Positions 10,128 to 22,373 of a stretch of DNA of 64,000 nt are shown in pieces. The notes beneath the pieces are model-generated. The model worked only from the letters and a program-made list of their open reading frames with translations. It had not been told where the DNA came from and made no database searches. Positions within the stretch are counted from its first letter, which is position 1. Each line of letters starts with the position of its first letter. The DNA is from Nocardia iowensis (GTDB taxonomy: Bacteria > Actinomycetota > Actinomycetes > Mycobacteriales > Mycobacteriaceae), in contig NZ_CP078145.1 in assembly GCF_019222765.1 (NCBI RefSeq), forward strand, positions 620,001 through 684,000. The letters run 5' to 3'. The position numbers and the translations under genes were made by a program.

Positions 10128-10913
10128 GTGCTGTCCGACGCGGTACGAACCGAACTGGCCGATGAACTCGAGCGCGCCGAGCGCGACCGAGTGCCGATCG
10201 ACCCGCTGGTCAGCCGGTATCCGGATATCGATGTGGTCGATGCCTACGAGATCCAGCTGATCAATATCCGGCGCCGGCTCGACACCGGCGCCAGGGTGGT
10301 GGGGCACAAGGTCGGGCTCTCGTCCAAGGCCATGCAGCAGATGATGGGTGTGGATGAACCCGACTACGGTCATCTGCTCGCGGAAATGGAAGTCTACGAA
10401 GACGTCCCGGTCGAGGCCGGTCGCTACCTGTTTCCGCGCGTCGAGGTCGAGGTCGGGTTCGTGCTCGGCGCCGACCTGCCCGGCGCGGATTGCACCGAGG
10501 CCGACGTGCTCGCCGCGACGGTGGCTTTCGCGCCCGCCATCGAGCTGATCGATTCGCGGATCAAGGACTGGAATATCGGGTTGATGGACACCATCTCCGA
10601 CAACGCGTCCTCCGCGGGGTACGTGCTCGGCCCGGAGCGGGTAGCGCCCGAGAACATCGACATCAAGGCGATCGACGCGGTGCTCACCCGCAACGGCGAG
10701 GTGGTGGCCGAGGGCCGCAGCGACGCCGTGCTCGGTGATCCGGTGATCGCGGTCGCCTGGCTCGCCCGCAAGGTCGCGAGCTTCGGGGTCCGGCTGAAGG
10801 CGGGCGACATCGTGCTGCCCGGCTCGTGCACCCGCGCCATCGACGCCAGGCCGGGCGATGGGTTTCATGCCGAGTTCGCTGGGCTCGGTTCTGTCCGTTT
10901 GCAATTCATTTAG
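10128..10913 (+). CDS. hsaE: 2-hydroxy-2,4-dienoate hydratase
   Basis: HsaE hydrates 2-hydroxyhexa-2,4-dienoate, the A-ring fragment released by HsaD, to 4-hydroxy-2-oxohexanoate. The 261-residue length equals that of M. tuberculosis HsaE. Family features include [20 protein letters not shown], the metal-ligand segment [12 protein letters not shown], and [16 protein letters not shown] near the C-terminus. The GTG start at 10128 sits directly after the preceding stop codon. It is followed within 10 bp by hsaG and then hsaF, the same order as Rv3536c-Rv3534c, so the three form one pathway unit. Confidence 0.93.
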   Translation: MLSDAVRTELADELERAERDRVPIDPLVSRYPDIDVVDAYEIQLINIRRRLDTGARVVGHKVGLSSKAMQQMMGVDEPDYGHLLAEMEVYEDVPVEAGRYLFPRVEVEVGFVLGADLPGADCTEADVLAATVAFAPAIELIDSRIKDWNIGLMDTISDNASSAGYVLGPERVAPENIDIKAIDAVLTRNGEVVAEGRSDAVLGDPVIAVAWLARKVASFGVRLKAGDIVLPGSCTRAIDARPGDGFHAEFAGLGSVRLQFI

Positions 10914-10923
10914 GAGGCTTGTG

Positions 10924-11835
10924 GTGTCCGAGAACGGGACCGTCACCGCCGCGATCGTCGGGTCCGGCAATATCAGTACCGATCTGCTCTACAAACTGTT
11001 GCGTTCTACGGCCATCGAGCCGCGGTGGATGATCGGGATCGATCCGGACAGTGAGGGTTTGAAGCGGGCCCGCGGGCTGGGGTTGGAAACCTCTGCCGAG
11101 GGGGTGGACTGGCTGTTGGGCCGATCCGAGCTGCCCGAGCTGATTTTCGAGGCGACCTCGGCGTATGTGCATCGTGCCGCCGCTCCGAAGTATGCCGAAG
11201 CGGGTATCCGCGCGGTGGACCTCACGCCCGCCGCCGTGGGGCCCGCGGTGGTGCCGCCGGTGAATCTCGGTGCGAATCTGGATGCGCCGAACGTCAACAT
11301 GATCACCTGCGGTGGCCAGGCCACCATCCCGATCGTGGCGGCGGTATCGCGCGTCGTGCCAGTCGTTTACGCGGAAATCGTCGCCTCCGTCTCGTCGGTG
11401 TCCGCGGGTCCCGGTACGCGCGCCAATATCGATGAGTTCACCAAAACCACCAGTCGTGGGGTCGAAACCATCGGCGGCGCGCAGCGCGGCAAGGCGATCA
11501 TCATCCTCAACCCGGCCGAACCGCCGATGATCATGCGCGACACCATCTTCTGCGCCATCCCCGAGGACGCGGACACCGACGCCATCACCGATTCCATTCA
11601 TCGCATGGTGGCCGACATCCAGCAGTATGTGCCGGGCTACCGGTTGCTCAACGATCCCCAGTTCGACCCGCCGTCGGTGATCTCGGGTGGGATGGCGAAG
11701 GTTTCGGTGTTCGTCGAGGTGGAAGGCGCGGGTGACTTCCTGCCGCCGTATGCGGGCAACCTCGACATCATGACTGCCGCCGCCACCCAAGTCGGCGAGG
11801 TTATCGCCGGTCAAATCGTCTCGGCACGGGTGTAA
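10924..11835 (+). CDS. hsaG: Acylating (propion)aldehyde dehydrogenase
   Basis: HsaG oxidises propanal, or acetaldehyde, to the acyl-CoA with NAD. It works in a channelled complex with the aldolase HsaF. The nucleotide-binding motif is IVGSGNIS at residues 11-18, and the catalytic cysteine is C129 in [20 protein letters not shown] Shine-Dalgarno precedes two possible GTG starts at 10921 and 10924. The second has better spacing and gives 303 residues, the length of the mycobacterial enzyme. The gap to hsaF is 11 bp. Confidence 0.93.
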   Translation: MSENGTVTAAIVGSGNISTDLLYKLLRSTAIEPRWMIGIDPDSEGLKRARGLGLETSAEGVDWLLGRSELPELIFEATSAYVHRAAAPKYAEAGIRAVDLTPAAVGPAVVPPVNLGANLDAPNVNMITCGGQATIPIVAAVSRVVPVVYAEIVASVSSVSAGPGTRANIDEFTKTTSRGVETIGGAQRGKAIIILNPAEPPMIMRDTIFCAIPEDADTDAITDSIHRMVADIQQYVPGYRLLNDPQFDPPSVISGGMAKVSVFVEVEGAGDFLPPYAGNLDIMTAAATQVGEVIAGQIVSARV

Positions 11836-11846
11836 GGAGCGAAACC

Positions 11847-12884
11847 ATGGCCTATTCAGCAGAACTCGACATCCGCGTCACCGATACCTCGTTGCGCGAC
11901 GGATCGCACCACAAGCGCCACCAGTTCACCGCCACCGAGGTACGGGACATCGTCGCCGCCCTGGACGGCGCGGGTGTGCCGGTCATCGAGGTCACCCACG
12001 GCGACGGCCTCGGCGGCTCGTCGTTCAACTACGGCTTCTCCAAAACCCCTGAGCAGGAACTGGTCAAGATCGCGGCGGAGACGGCGAAGCAGGCCAAGAT
12101 CGCGGTCCTGATGCTGCCCGGTGTCGGTGTCAAGGAAGACATCAAGATCTCCCAGGACAATGGCGCGTCCATCTGCCGCATCGCCACCCACTGCACCGAA
12201 GCCGATGTCTCCATCCAGCACTTCGGCCTGGCCCGCGAACTCGGGCTGGAAACCGTTGGCTTCCTGATGATGTCGCACAGTCAACCGCCGGAGGTGCTGG
12301 CCAAACAGGCCCGCATCATGGCCGATGCGGGCTGCCAGTGCGTCTACGTGGTCGATTCCGCCGGAGCCCTTGTGCTCGAGCAGGTCACCGATCGTGTCGC
12401 CGCCCTGGTCGCCGAACTCGGTGCCGATGCCCAGGTCGGGTTCCACGGTCACGAGAACCTGGATCTCGCGGTCGCCAACTCCATCTACGCCATTCGCGCG
12501 GGCGCTACCCAAATCGACGGTAGTGCCCGGCGTTTCGGTGCGGGCGCGGGCAATACGCCGGTCGAAGCGCTGGTCGGCGTGTGCGACAAACTCGACATCA
12601 AGACGGGCATCGACTTCTTCGCGATCGCCGACGCCGCCGAAGATGTCGTCCGTCCGGCCATGCCGCAGGAATGCCTGCTGGACCGCTCGTCCCTGATGAT
12701 GGGTTACGCGGGCGTCTACTCCAGTTTCCTCAAGCACGCCGAGCGGCAGGCCGAACGTTACGGCGTTTCCGCCGCCGAAATGCTGGTTCGCGCTGGCAAG
12801 CGCAAGCTCGTCGGCGGCCAGGAAGACCAGCTCATCGACATTGCCCTCGAGCTCGAGCGGGAGCAGTCGGCAGTCTCCGCCTGA
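11847..12884 (+). CDS. hsaF: 4-hydroxy-2-oxoacid aldolase
   Basis: HsaF cleaves 4-hydroxy-2-oxohexanoate to pyruvate and propanal, which passes to HsaG. The 345-residue protein is a DmpG-type HMGL-like TIM barrel. [11 protein letters not shown] at 17-27 carries the metal-ligating Asp and catalytic Arg/His, and [11 protein letters not shown] supplies the two metal-binding histidines. The C-terminal communication domain ([12 protein letters not shown]) is present. It starts at ATG 11847 after GGAG and is the last gene of the operon. A strong hairpin follows at 12898-12929. Confidence 0.94.
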   Translation: MAYSAELDIRVTDTSLRDGSHHKRHQFTATEVRDIVAALDGAGVPVIEVTHGDGLGGSSFNYGFSKTPEQELVKIAAETAKQAKIAVLMLPGVGVKEDIKISQDNGASICRIATHCTEADVSIQHFGLARELGLETVGFLMMSHSQPPEVLAKQARIMADAGCQCVYVVDSAGALVLEQVTDRVAALVAELGADAQVGFHGHENLDLAVANSIYAIRAGATQIDGSARRFGAGAGNTPVEALVGVCDKLDIKTGIDFFAIADAAEDVVRPAMPQECLLDRSSLMMGYAGVYSSFLKHAERQAERYGVSAAEMLVRAGKRKLVGGQEDQLIDIALELEREQSAVSA

Positions 12885-12897
12885 TCAGCGAAAAAGC

Positions 12898-12929
12898 CGG
12901 GCCGCGAACGGAGTACTGTTCGCGGCCCG
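12898..12929. terminator. Bidirectional terminator after hsaF
   Basis: A perfect 12-bp stem (CGGGCCGCGAAC and its complement) with an 8-base loop lies between two convergent genes, hsaF and the NDH-like gene. It is flanked by AAAAA on the left, which gives a U-run for leftward transcripts. Confidence 0.8.
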
Positions 12930-12942
12930 TTCTCGTGGCTGC

Positions 12943-14271
12943 TCACCGACGGCTCGGAATGCCTTCGCTGCTGCCGAAGCTCGCCTCTTCCGGACTGACG
13001 AGTCCCAGCAGGGACAGTGGGCGCGGGGTGACCGAGTTGGTCAGATAGCCCAGCGAGATCGCCCAGCGGTTGACCGGCCGGGGCACGGCGACGGTGTGGT
13101 ACGCGCGCGTCACCGCCTTGGCGGGGAAGCCGGACAGGTTGACGCCCAACGGGTTCGCCACCGCGAAGTGCGGTCCCAGATCGACGACCAGACCCATATC
13201 GCGGTGTTTGTACGGTGCGGCAACGCCGATGCCGAGACTGGCGGCGACATTCCTGGCGAGCGCCTTGCCCTGCCGGGACGCGTGCTGCGCCGTCGGCGGG
13301 GTGATCTTGCCGGGTTTGGTGAGGTCGGGCACCGCCGCCGCATCACCGCCCGCGAAGACGTCTGGGTGACCGGGTACGCCGAGCTTCGCGTCGACCACCA
13401 AGCGTCCCCGTTCCATCGGCAGGTCGAGCGTTTCGAGCATTGGTGCACCGGTTACTCCGGTCACCCAGGCGCAGGTGTAGGTCGGGACGACGGTGCCGTC
13501 GGTGAGCACCGCCTGGCTGTCCGTCAGTTCCTTCAGCGAGGTTTTCAGCCGGATGTCGATGTCGCGTTCGCGTAGCACGCTCAGGACCTTGTCGCTCAGC
13601 CGATCACCCACCTCCGGCATCACCCGTTCGGCCATGTCGAGCAGCACGAAGCGAATCTCGGCCGGGTCGAAGCCGCGCCGGGCCGCGTAGGTGTCGGCCA
13701 GCGCCCGCAATTGCGCGATGAGCTCGGTCCCCGCATAGGACGCGCCGACCACAACGACGGTCCGCCGGGCCCGGCGCACCTCCGGGTCGTCCTCGAAGTC
13801 GGCCAGCTCCAGCTGCCGCAGCAACTGTTCGCGCAGGTACAGCGCTTCCGCCACCGTCTTCAGGCCGTGCGCGTGCTCGGCCACACCGGGCACGTCGAAC
13901 AGCCGCGTCACCGACCCCGGCGTCAGAACCAGCCGATCCCAAGACAATTCCCGCTCCGGCTGATGCTCACTACTCACGGTGATCGTCTTCTTCCCCAGAT
14001 CGACCGCTTCCGCCTTACCGATCACCAGCCGAACCCGCGGCAGCGCATCGGCCAGCGAAATCGCCACAAACCGCGGATCGATCAATCCACCGGCCACATC
14101 CGGCAACAACGGCGTATACAACATGTAGTCATTGGGCGTAACCAGCAAGACCTCGGTAGCCCGCCCCGTCCGCCCCAAAATCCGGCACAACCTCTTGGCG
14201 CAAGCGAACCCGGCAAACCCGCTACCAACAATCACCACCCGTTCCCGACCAGCCCCGTTGTCCTCAACCAC
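12943..14271 (-). CDS. Type II NADH dehydrogenase-like flavoprotein
   Basis: This is a pyridine-nucleotide:quinone oxidoreductase-like protein of about 442 residues. The FAD motif is VVIVGSGFAGFACAKRL near the N-terminus, and the NAD(P)H motif VVVVGASYAGTELIAQL is mid-protein. VFAGGDAAAVPD is the second FAD contact. Such enzymes pass electrons from NADH to the quinone pool at the inner face of the membrane. GTG 14271 is favoured because AGGAGG lies five bases before it; an ATG at 14313 is the alternative. The gene lies 128 bp downstream of hsaB on the same strand and ends at the shared terminator. It could be the last member of the hsaADCB operon and reoxidise NADH made by ring degradation; that role is inference. 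Confidence 0.78.
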   Translation of the reverse strand: MVEDNGAGRERVVIVGSGFAGFACAKRLCRILGRTGRATEVLLVTPNDYMLYTPLLPDVAGGLIDPRFVAISLADALPRVRLVIGKAEAVDLGKKTITVSSEHQPERELSWDRLVLTPGSVTRLFDVPGVAEHAHGLKTVAEALYLREQLLRQLELADFEDDPEVRRARRTVVVVGASYAGTELIAQLRALADTYAARRGFDPAEIRFVLLDMAERVMPEVGDRLSDKVLSVLRERDIDIRLKTSLKELTDSQAVLTDGTVVPTYTCAWVTGVTGAPMLETLDLPMERGRLVVDAKLGVPGHPDVFAGGDAAAVPDLTKPGKITPPTAQHASRQGKALARNVAASLGIGVAAPYKHRDMGLVVDLGPHFAVANPLGVNLSGFPAKAVTRAYHTVAVPRPVNRWAISLGYLTNSVTPRPLSLLGLVSPEEASFGSSEGIPSRR

Positions 14272-14399
14272 GGCCACCTCCTCAGAATCGCCCCCAACTC
14301 GCCATTCCCCCATCCCCCCATCCGAAACGGGGCAGGTACTGAGCGGGACATCACCGAGCCGATACTGGTGTTTCGACGCATCGTGCGCCCGTTCGGCGG

Positions 14400-14966
14400 C
14401 TACAGCCAGGTGTCGAGGGTGGTGGTGGTGAGGAAGTGTTCGAGGTCGGCGCGCCAGGGGGCGGGGGTGGTTTTGTCGGGTTCTATGGCGGTGTATTGGC
14501 CTCGGTAGAAGAGGAGGGGGCGGCCGGAGGTGGTGGATTCGGTGAGGGCTTGGACTCGGCCGATGACTATGTAATGGTCGCCGCCGTCTACGACGCTTTC
14601 CACCGTGCATTCGATGGTGGCGAGGGCGTCGTCGAGGACGGGGAGGGCGAGGGGGGAGGTGTGCCAGGGGGCGCCGGCGAATTTGTCGGGTTCGCGGGAG
14701 CCGAAGCGGGCGCACAGGTCGCGTTGCTCTTCGGCGAGGACATTGACGCAGAAGCGGCCGGATTGTTCGATGGCCGCCCAGGAGCGGGAAGTTTTAGTGG
14801 GGCAGAACAGGATCAGGGGCGGGTCGAGGGAGAGGGCGGCGAAGGATTGGCAGGCGAAACCGATCGGCGCCTCGGCATCATCGAAGGTGGTGATGACGGT
14901 AATGCCGGTGCAGAACTGACCGAGCACATTGCGGAATTGCCTGCCATCGATGGCGGATTGGGTCAT
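14400..14966 (-). CDS. hsaB: Flavin reductase component of 3-HSA hydroxylase
   Basis: HsaB reduces flavin with NADH and supplies it to the oxygenase HsaA, which hydroxylates the A-ring phenol 3-HSA. The 188-residue protein is a flavin-reductase-like split-barrel protein. It shares the near-invariant FRNVLGQFCTGITVIT and FACQSFAALSLDPPLILFCP with mycobacterial HsaB, and ends in the same LLFYRGQYTAIEPDKTTPAPW and TTTLDTWL. The ATG at 14966 gives the expected length; the upstream extension is unlike the family. It follows hsaC by 20 bp in the hsaA-hsaD-hsaC-hsaB order found in M. tuberculosis. Confidence 0.93.
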   Translation of the reverse strand: MTQSAIDGRQFRNVLGQFCTGITVITTFDDAEAPIGFACQSFAALSLDPPLILFCPTKTSRSWAAIEQSGRFCVNVLAEEQRDLCARFGSREPDKFAGAPWHTSPLALPVLDDALATIECTVESVVDGGDHYIVIGRVQALTESTTSGRPLLFYRGQYTAIEPDKTTPAPWRADLEHFLTTTTLDTWL

Positions 14967-14986
14967 CGTTTCGCTCGCCCTCTCAG

Positions 14987-18023
<3,037 letters not shown>

Positions 18024-18079
18024 CTCGGGACCTGCTCCTGCCTGGTCGATTGATAACCGGTACTCATTGCCTCTGAGAC

Positions 18080-18093
18080 TAGAACAGGTTCCT
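18080..18093. promoter_or_regulatory. KstR-like operator before hsaA
   Basis: TAGAACAGGTTCCT fits TnnAACnnGTTnnA at seven of eight fixed positions; the last base is T instead of A. It lies 57 bp upstream of the hsaA ATG, in the divergent region shared with kshA. Confidence 0.72.
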
Positions 18094-18182
18094 ATTTCTG
18101 TCGAGAACCGGTGCCGAACCCGGGTCATTGACGGACATGTGCAGGAAGTGACCGGAATCGCTGGCATGGAACGCGACATTTT

Positions 18183-18196
18183 TGTAACGTGTTCTA
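18183..18196. promoter_or_regulatory. KstR operator before kshA
   Basis: TGTAACGTGTTCTA matches all fixed positions of the KstR motif. It lies 24 bp before the kshA ATG, just upstream of its Shine-Dalgarno. Together with the site at 18080 it gives each divergent operon its own operator. Confidence 0.85.
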
Positions 18197-18219
18197 GTAC
18201 AGAAGGAGGAGGATTCGCG

Positions 18220-19434
18220 ATGGCAGTTACCCCACAGGGGAGCGGTGCGAAGGTCCGGGAGCTAGATGTCGGTACCGTGCCCACCCGGTATGCGAGGGGA
18301 TGGCATTGCCTCGGTCTGGCCAAGTCGTTCCGCGACGGCAAGCCACACGCCGTCAATGTGTTCGGCACCAAGCTCGTCATCTGGGCCGACAGCGCCGGCG
18401 CGCTGCGCGTGCTCGACGCCTACTGCAGGCACATGGGTGGCGATCTGAGCATGGGCGAGGTCAAGGGTGACGACATCGCCTGCCCGTTCCACGACTGGCG
18501 CTGGTCCGGCGTGAACGGCAAGTGCACCGCGATTCCTTATGGGCGGCGGGTGCCGCCGCTGGCGCGTACCAGGAAATGGACCACGCTCGAGCGCAATGGC
18601 CAGCTGTTCGTCTGGCACGACGTCGAGGGCAGCCAGCCGCCGCCCGAGGTGACCATCCCGCACATCGAGGGTCCCTACACCGACGCGGACGGCAATCCGA
18701 CCGAAGAACTCGACAGCGGCTGGACCGAATGGGTCTGGAATTCGATGCTGATCGAGGGCGCCAACTGCCGCGAGATCATCGACAACGTGGTCGACATGGC
18801 GCACTTCTTCTACATCCACTTCGCCTTCCCCACCTACTTCAAGAACGTCTTCGAGGGCCACATCGCCACTCAGTTCCTGGAGACCAAGGGCAGGCCGGAC
18901 ATCGGGATGGCGTCCAAATACGGCGGCGACACCCTGCTGAAGTCGGAGGCGTCCTACTTCGGGCCGTCCTACATGATCAATCCACTGATCAATATCTACA
19001 GCGGTTACGAGGTCAAGAGCGTCCTGATCAACTGCCACTACCCGGTGACCCAGGATTCGTTCGTCCTGCAGTGGGGCATCACGCTGGAGAAGCCGAAGGG
19101 CGTCGAGGGCGAGATGGCGGACAAGCTGGCCGCGAAGATGTCCGAGGGCATCAGCGTCGGCTTCCTGCAGGACGTCGAGATCTGGAAGCACAAGTCCAAG
19201 GTGGAGAATCCACTGCTCTGTGAGGAAGACGGCCCGGTCTACCAGCTGCGTCGCTGGTACGACCAGTTCTATGTGGACGCGGCCGACGTCACCGAGAAGA
19301 TGACCCAGCGCTTCGAGTTCGAGGTGGACACCACCAAGGCCAACGAGGCATGGGAAGCCGAGGTCGCGGAGAACCTCCGGCGCAAGCGGGAATCCGACGA
19401 GGCCAAGGAAGCGGAAGCGGAGGCCGGAGTCTGA
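18220..19434 (+). CDS. kshA: 3-ketosteroid 9-alpha-hydroxylase, oxygenase
   Basis: KshA is the Rieske oxygenase that 9-alpha-hydroxylates 3-ketosteroids. Combined with KstD this triggers ring-B opening. The 404-residue protein has Rieske ligands C69/H71 (CRH) and C88/H91 (CPFHDW). The mononuclear iron histidines are H195 and H200 in NVVDMAHFFYIHFAFP. The ATG at 18220 follows a strong AAGGAGGAGG. The acidic Glu-rich C-terminal tail is longer than in the usual roughly 386-residue mycobacterial protein. Its reductase KshB is not in this window. A KstR operator lies directly upstream and a small Cys-containing gene overlaps its stop. Confidence 0.94.
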   Translation: MAVTPQGSGAKVRELDVGTVPTRYARGWHCLGLAKSFRDGKPHAVNVFGTKLVIWADSAGALRVLDAYCRHMGGDLSMGEVKGDDIACPFHDWRWSGVNGKCTAIPYGRRVPPLARTRKWTTLERNGQLFVWHDVEGSQPPPEVTIPHIEGPYTDADGNPTEELDSGWTEWVWNSMLIEGANCREIIDNVVDMAHFFYIHFAFPTYFKNVFEGHIATQFLETKGRPDIGMASKYGGDTLLKSEASYFGPSYMINPLINIYSGYEVKSVLINCHYPVTQDSFVLQWGITLEKPKGVEGEMADKLAAKMSEGISVGFLQDVEIWKHKSKVENPLLCEEDGPVYQLRRWYDQFYVDAADVTEKMTQRFEFEVDTTKANEAWEAEVAENLRRKRESDEAKEAEAEAGV

Positions 19435-19763
19435 TGGTCACCTGGGCTAAAGCACCCGACTTCGCCGACCAGCCGGCGCGGCAGGCCGAAGTGCGCGCCC
19501 AGACGGTGGTCGACAAGCAGCGCTATCTGGAGCACGGCCTGACACCGCTGCGGTGTCAGGCCTGCCAGAGTCAGGTGCTGGTGCGCAAGAGCAGTTCCCA
19601 CCAGACCTCGGTGCAGTGGACCGAACCGCCGCAAACGCACTGCCCCGTCTTCGCCGAACTCAGCAGGAACGGTGGTGGCCCCGGCCGCCCGGACTCCTGT
19701 CCGCAGCTGGAGAAGACCATCAAATGGGCGGTGGACGAGGGCGTCCTCGAAGTCCCGGAGTAA
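19434..19763 (+). CDS. Small cysteine-containing protein following kshA
   Basis: This 109-residue soluble protein is translated from an ATG that overlaps the kshA stop (ATGA). It has four cysteines in a loose pattern: CQAC at 41-44, HCP at 70 and SCP at 89. That could bind a metal or a disulfide, but it is not a recognised ferredoxin or rubredoxin spacing. A similarly placed small ORF follows kshA in mycobacteria, so co-function with the Rieske oxygenase is plausible but unproven. The next gene is convergent. Confidence 0.75.
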   Translation: MVTWAKAPDFADQPARQAEVRAQTVVDKQRYLEHGLTPLRCQACQSQVLVRKSSSHQTSVQWTEPPQTHCPVFAELSRNGGGPGRPDSCPQLEKTIKWAVDEGVLEVPE

Positions 19764-19790
19764 TGGTCAATACATCGGGGAGTGTGCGGG

Positions 19791-20201
19791 TCAGTTCATT
19801 TCAAAGTCGGCGAAGTCGAAGCCGGGGGAGACCAGGCAGCTCACCAGGACGTACTCGTCGCCCGCTGGCCGTGCGGCCTGGCGGACTCCACCGGGCACGA
19901 CGGCTTGTAGCAGCTGACCGCCTTCGACGTCGGGGCCGAGGACGATCTCCTCGCCGCCGATGTTCAGCAGCAGCGGACCGCCGCGATGCCAGAGCCACAG
20001 TTCATCGGAGCGGACCGTATGGGGCGCGGACTGCTCACCGGGCAGCAGCAGGAAGTGGATCGCGGTTGCGCTGGACCGTGCGCCGTCATAGCCGTCCGGG
20101 GTGAATTCTACGGCGCTGCGCCAGGTTTCGCGGAACCAGCCACCCTCCGGATGTGGGGCCAGGTCGAGGGCGGCGGCGAGCGCGGGTCGGGTCTCGGTCA
20201 T
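19791..20201 (-). CDS. DUF985 cupin protein
   Basis: This 136-residue cupin of the DUF985 (YML079w-like) family has the hallmarks LDLAPHPEGGWFRETWRS at the N-terminus, TAIHFLLLPGE, SDELWLWHRGGPL and GFDFADFE at the end. These are single-domain beta-barrel proteins with a sugar-epimerase-like fold and unknown substrate. ATG 20201 is preferred over a GTG one codon earlier. Nothing links it to steroid metabolism. It is convergent with the gene after kshA and is separated from the next minus-strand gene by a terminator. Confidence 0.82.
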   Translation of the reverse strand: MTETRPALAAALDLAPHPEGGWFRETWRSAVEFTPDGYDGARSSATAIHFLLLPGEQSAPHTVRSDELWLWHRGGPLLLNIGGEEIVLGPDVEGGQLLQAVVPGGVRQAARPAGDEYVLVSCLVSPGFDFADFEMN

Positions 20202-20224
20202 CACTCGACTATGCCTGATTCGTA

Positions 20225-20254
20225 GCGAAAAGGCGCCGGTGCGGCGCCTTTCGC
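20225..20254 (-). terminator. Terminator of the 20264-21322 gene
   Basis: The stem AAAGGCGCC/GGCGCCTTT is extended by GCG/CGC across a one-base bulge, with a 5-base loop. It lies 10 bp past the stop of the saccharopine-reductase-like gene. Confidence 0.72.
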
Positions 20255-20263
20255 ACGGCCCGA

Positions 20264-21322
20264 TCAGAGTTCTTCGATGCGCCAGGTGATGTCGAAGGGC
20301 GCGAGCGCGTCGAGGAAGTCGGCCGCGTCGAATGCCTCGGCCGCGGCCAGCGCCCCCGGCTTCGGAGTGCCGTCCATCAGTCGTGCGGCGGCCTCGACCG
20401 CCATCAGTGCCGAATCACGGTAGGAGTGCACACCACTCACCACGCCGCGGACCGTCCGGCCGTCCGCCCCGAACGCGTCGACGACCAGGTCGTAGCGCAG
20501 ATCCGCACTGGGTGCGTCCGGCAGCGAGTCGATGATCTCCTCGGTGAAACCGCTCAGCGTGTCGAGAATCGAGGTGGCCAGCACCCCCTCGACGTAGGAG
20601 ACGTTCGAATGACGGGGGATCGTGAGCACCGGCGGCTGCGGGAATTTCGCGACCGAGGTCGATTCGGTATCACCGGGAAAGGTCATCGAGGAGTGCTTAG
20701 CCGTTGCGCCGGTGTGGAATTCGCCGTCCGCATAGTTCCAGCCTCCGCTGCGGAACCAGTCGAGGCTGGCGAACACCGTCTTCGCGCTGCCCTTGGAGCC
20801 GTTGCCGCTGCTCTTGCTCAGATGACTGAGCACCACCTCGGCCGGCCCGGCCACTCGCCGGGTGGTCAGATAACCGAGCAGGTCGCCGGGCAGATTGCTG
20901 TCGGTGACACCGGAGACCAGGGTCACCCCGGCGGCCTCGGCACGCGGGCCGAATTCGTCGAACACCCGCTTCAGGAACAGCTGCTCGCCGGACATGTCGG
21001 TGTAGTGCGCCCCGGCGTCGATCGCCGCCGCCAGCACCGCGGGACCGTGTTCCACGTACGCGGGCAGGCTGCTGATCACCACATCCGCGCCGGTGAACGC
21101 GGCCACCAGCGCGTCGTGGTCGCCGAGCTCGGCCACCCGGATCGCGGCGTCGGGCAGGTCGGCGGCCACCGCCGCGGCGCGGATGCGTTCCGCGTTGCGG
21201 CCCACCAGAATCGGCGTGAAGCCACGTCGGCGCAGTTCGGTGAGGGCGTAGCCGCCGGTGATGCCGGTGGCGCCGTAGATGGCGATGGTCTTGCTGGATT
21301 CGGTAGTGCTCGTCGATGTCAT
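20264..21322 (-). CDS. Saccharopine dehydrogenase-like NAD(P)-binding reductase
   Basis: A 352-residue protein with an N-terminal Rossmann domain (IAIYGATGITGGYALTELRRRG) followed by GRNAERIRAAA. It belongs to the saccharopine dehydrogenase/trans-acting enoyl reductase group. Mid-protein YVEHGPAVLAAAIDAGAHYTDMSGEQ is typical of that group. The substrate is unknown; relatives act on lipid or polyketide intermediates. ATG 21322 gives the canonical N-terminus. It is divergent from an AraC-type regulator that starts 96 bp away, so that regulator probably controls it. Confidence 0.78.
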   Translation of the reverse strand: MTSTSTTESSKTIAIYGATGITGGYALTELRRRGFTPILVGRNAERIRAAAVAADLPDAAIRVAELGDHDALVAAFTGADVVISSLPAYVEHGPAVLAAAIDAGAHYTDMSGEQLFLKRVFDEFGPRAEAAGVTLVSGVTDSNLPGDLLGYLTTRRVAGPAEVVLSHLSKSSGNGSKGSAKTVFASLDWFRSGGWNYADGEFHTGATAKHSSMTFPGDTESTSVAKFPQPPVLTIPRHSNVSYVEGVLATSILDTLSGFTEEIIDSLPDAPSADLRYDLVVDAFGADGRTVRGVVSGVHSYRDSALMAVEAAARLMDGTPKPGALAAAEAFDAADFLDALAPFDITWRIEEL

Positions 21323-21417
21323 GACTAAAAATCTATGGCTGTTCGATGAGTAAACCAATGGTCGTATTGCTCGTCGGTATGTCTCAAACGCTCAACATCA
21401 AGCGCTATGGTGAACGG

Positions 21418-22335
21418 GTGGACATTCTCAGCGAGACCATCGCAGCCATCCGCACGGGCAGCCCGACTTCCGGGATGTTCATCCGGCACGCGCCGTGGGG
21501 TCGCCGCTACCCCGTGGTGCCGGGTGCCGGGTTCCACGTGGTGTTGCAGGGTTCCTGCTGGCTGGTGCCGCCGGGCGGCACCCCGATGGCCCTCGGTGTC
21601 GGCGATGTCGTGTTCATGCCGCGTGGGGCCGATCACGACCTCCTCGACAGCCTCCACACGCCGGTCACCGAGCTGGCGCAGCCGGGCGAACCGAGGGAAG
21701 TCACCGGCCCCGGCGTGCGCGCGGCATTGCTCTGTGGCGCTTACGAACTCGGCAGGCAGCGCAGCCACCCGCTGCTCGACGAGCTGCCGGAATTCATTCA
21801 TCTTCCGGCCCGTCCCGGCAGGCACCCGGCACTGCGCGGCGCCGTCGACCTGCTCGCCGCGGAAATCGCCGAACCCCGTCCCGGCAGCGACGCCGCCGTT
21901 CCCGCCCTGCTGGAAACGCTGCTGCTCTTCGTCCTGCGCGCCTGGCTGGACGAACAGGCCACCGATCGATCCACCGGCTGGGCAGGCGCTTTCGCCGATC
22001 CGGCGGTGGCCGCCGCGCTGCGGGCCGTGCACGAGGAACCCGCGCGCACCTGGACCGTCCCCGATCTCAGCGAGGTCGCCGGCGTCTCCAGGGCCACCCT
22101 CGCACGCCGCTTCACGGCCACCGTCGGCGAACCGCCGCTGGCCTACGTCACCCGCTGGCGCATGCTCACCGCGGCCCGGCTGCTCCGCGAAACCGACAGC
22201 CCCCTCGGTGCGGTGGCCCGAAAGGTCGGCTATACCTCCGAATTCGCGTTCGCCAAAGCCTTCAAGCGCGAATACGGTCTTGCCCCAGGCCAATACCGGC
22301 GCGCCGAAGACAAGCCGCCACTCGTCGCGGTCTGA
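21418..22335 (+). CDS. AraC-family regulator with cupin sensor domain
   Basis: A 305-residue transcription factor. The N-terminal cupin_6 domain (VDILSETIAAIRTGSP, then GDVVFMPRGADHDL) binds a ligand. The C-terminal two-helix AraC domain begins near WTVPDLSEVAGVSRATLARRF and ends with VGYTSEFAFAKAFKREYGLAPGQYRR. The frame is open from 21346, but GTG 21418 gives the standard N-terminus of this subfamily. The gene is divergent from the reductase gene at 21322, its likely target. A phosphotransferase-like gene follows 38 bp downstream. Confidence 0.85.
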   Translation: MDILSETIAAIRTGSPTSGMFIRHAPWGRRYPVVPGAGFHVVLQGSCWLVPPGGTPMALGVGDVVFMPRGADHDLLDSLHTPVTELAQPGEPREVTGPGVRAALLCGAYELGRQRSHPLLDELPEFIHLPARPGRHPALRGAVDLLAAEIAEPRPGSDAAVPALLETLLLFVLRAWLDEQATDRSTGWAGAFADPAVAAALRAVHEEPARTWTVPDLSEVAGVSRATLARRFTATVGEPPLAYVTRWRMLTAARLLRETDSPLGAVARKVGYTSEFAFAKAFKREYGLAPGQYRRAEDKPPLVAV

Positions 22336-22373
22336 GGCCGGCTGCTGCCGGTCGGCACGGTAGAAACACAGAT

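Noticed and set aside
18098..18115. GAGAACCGGTGCC near the hsaA/kshA region as a third KstR site
   Set aside because: The right half-site GTT is absent, so it fails the core of the motif.
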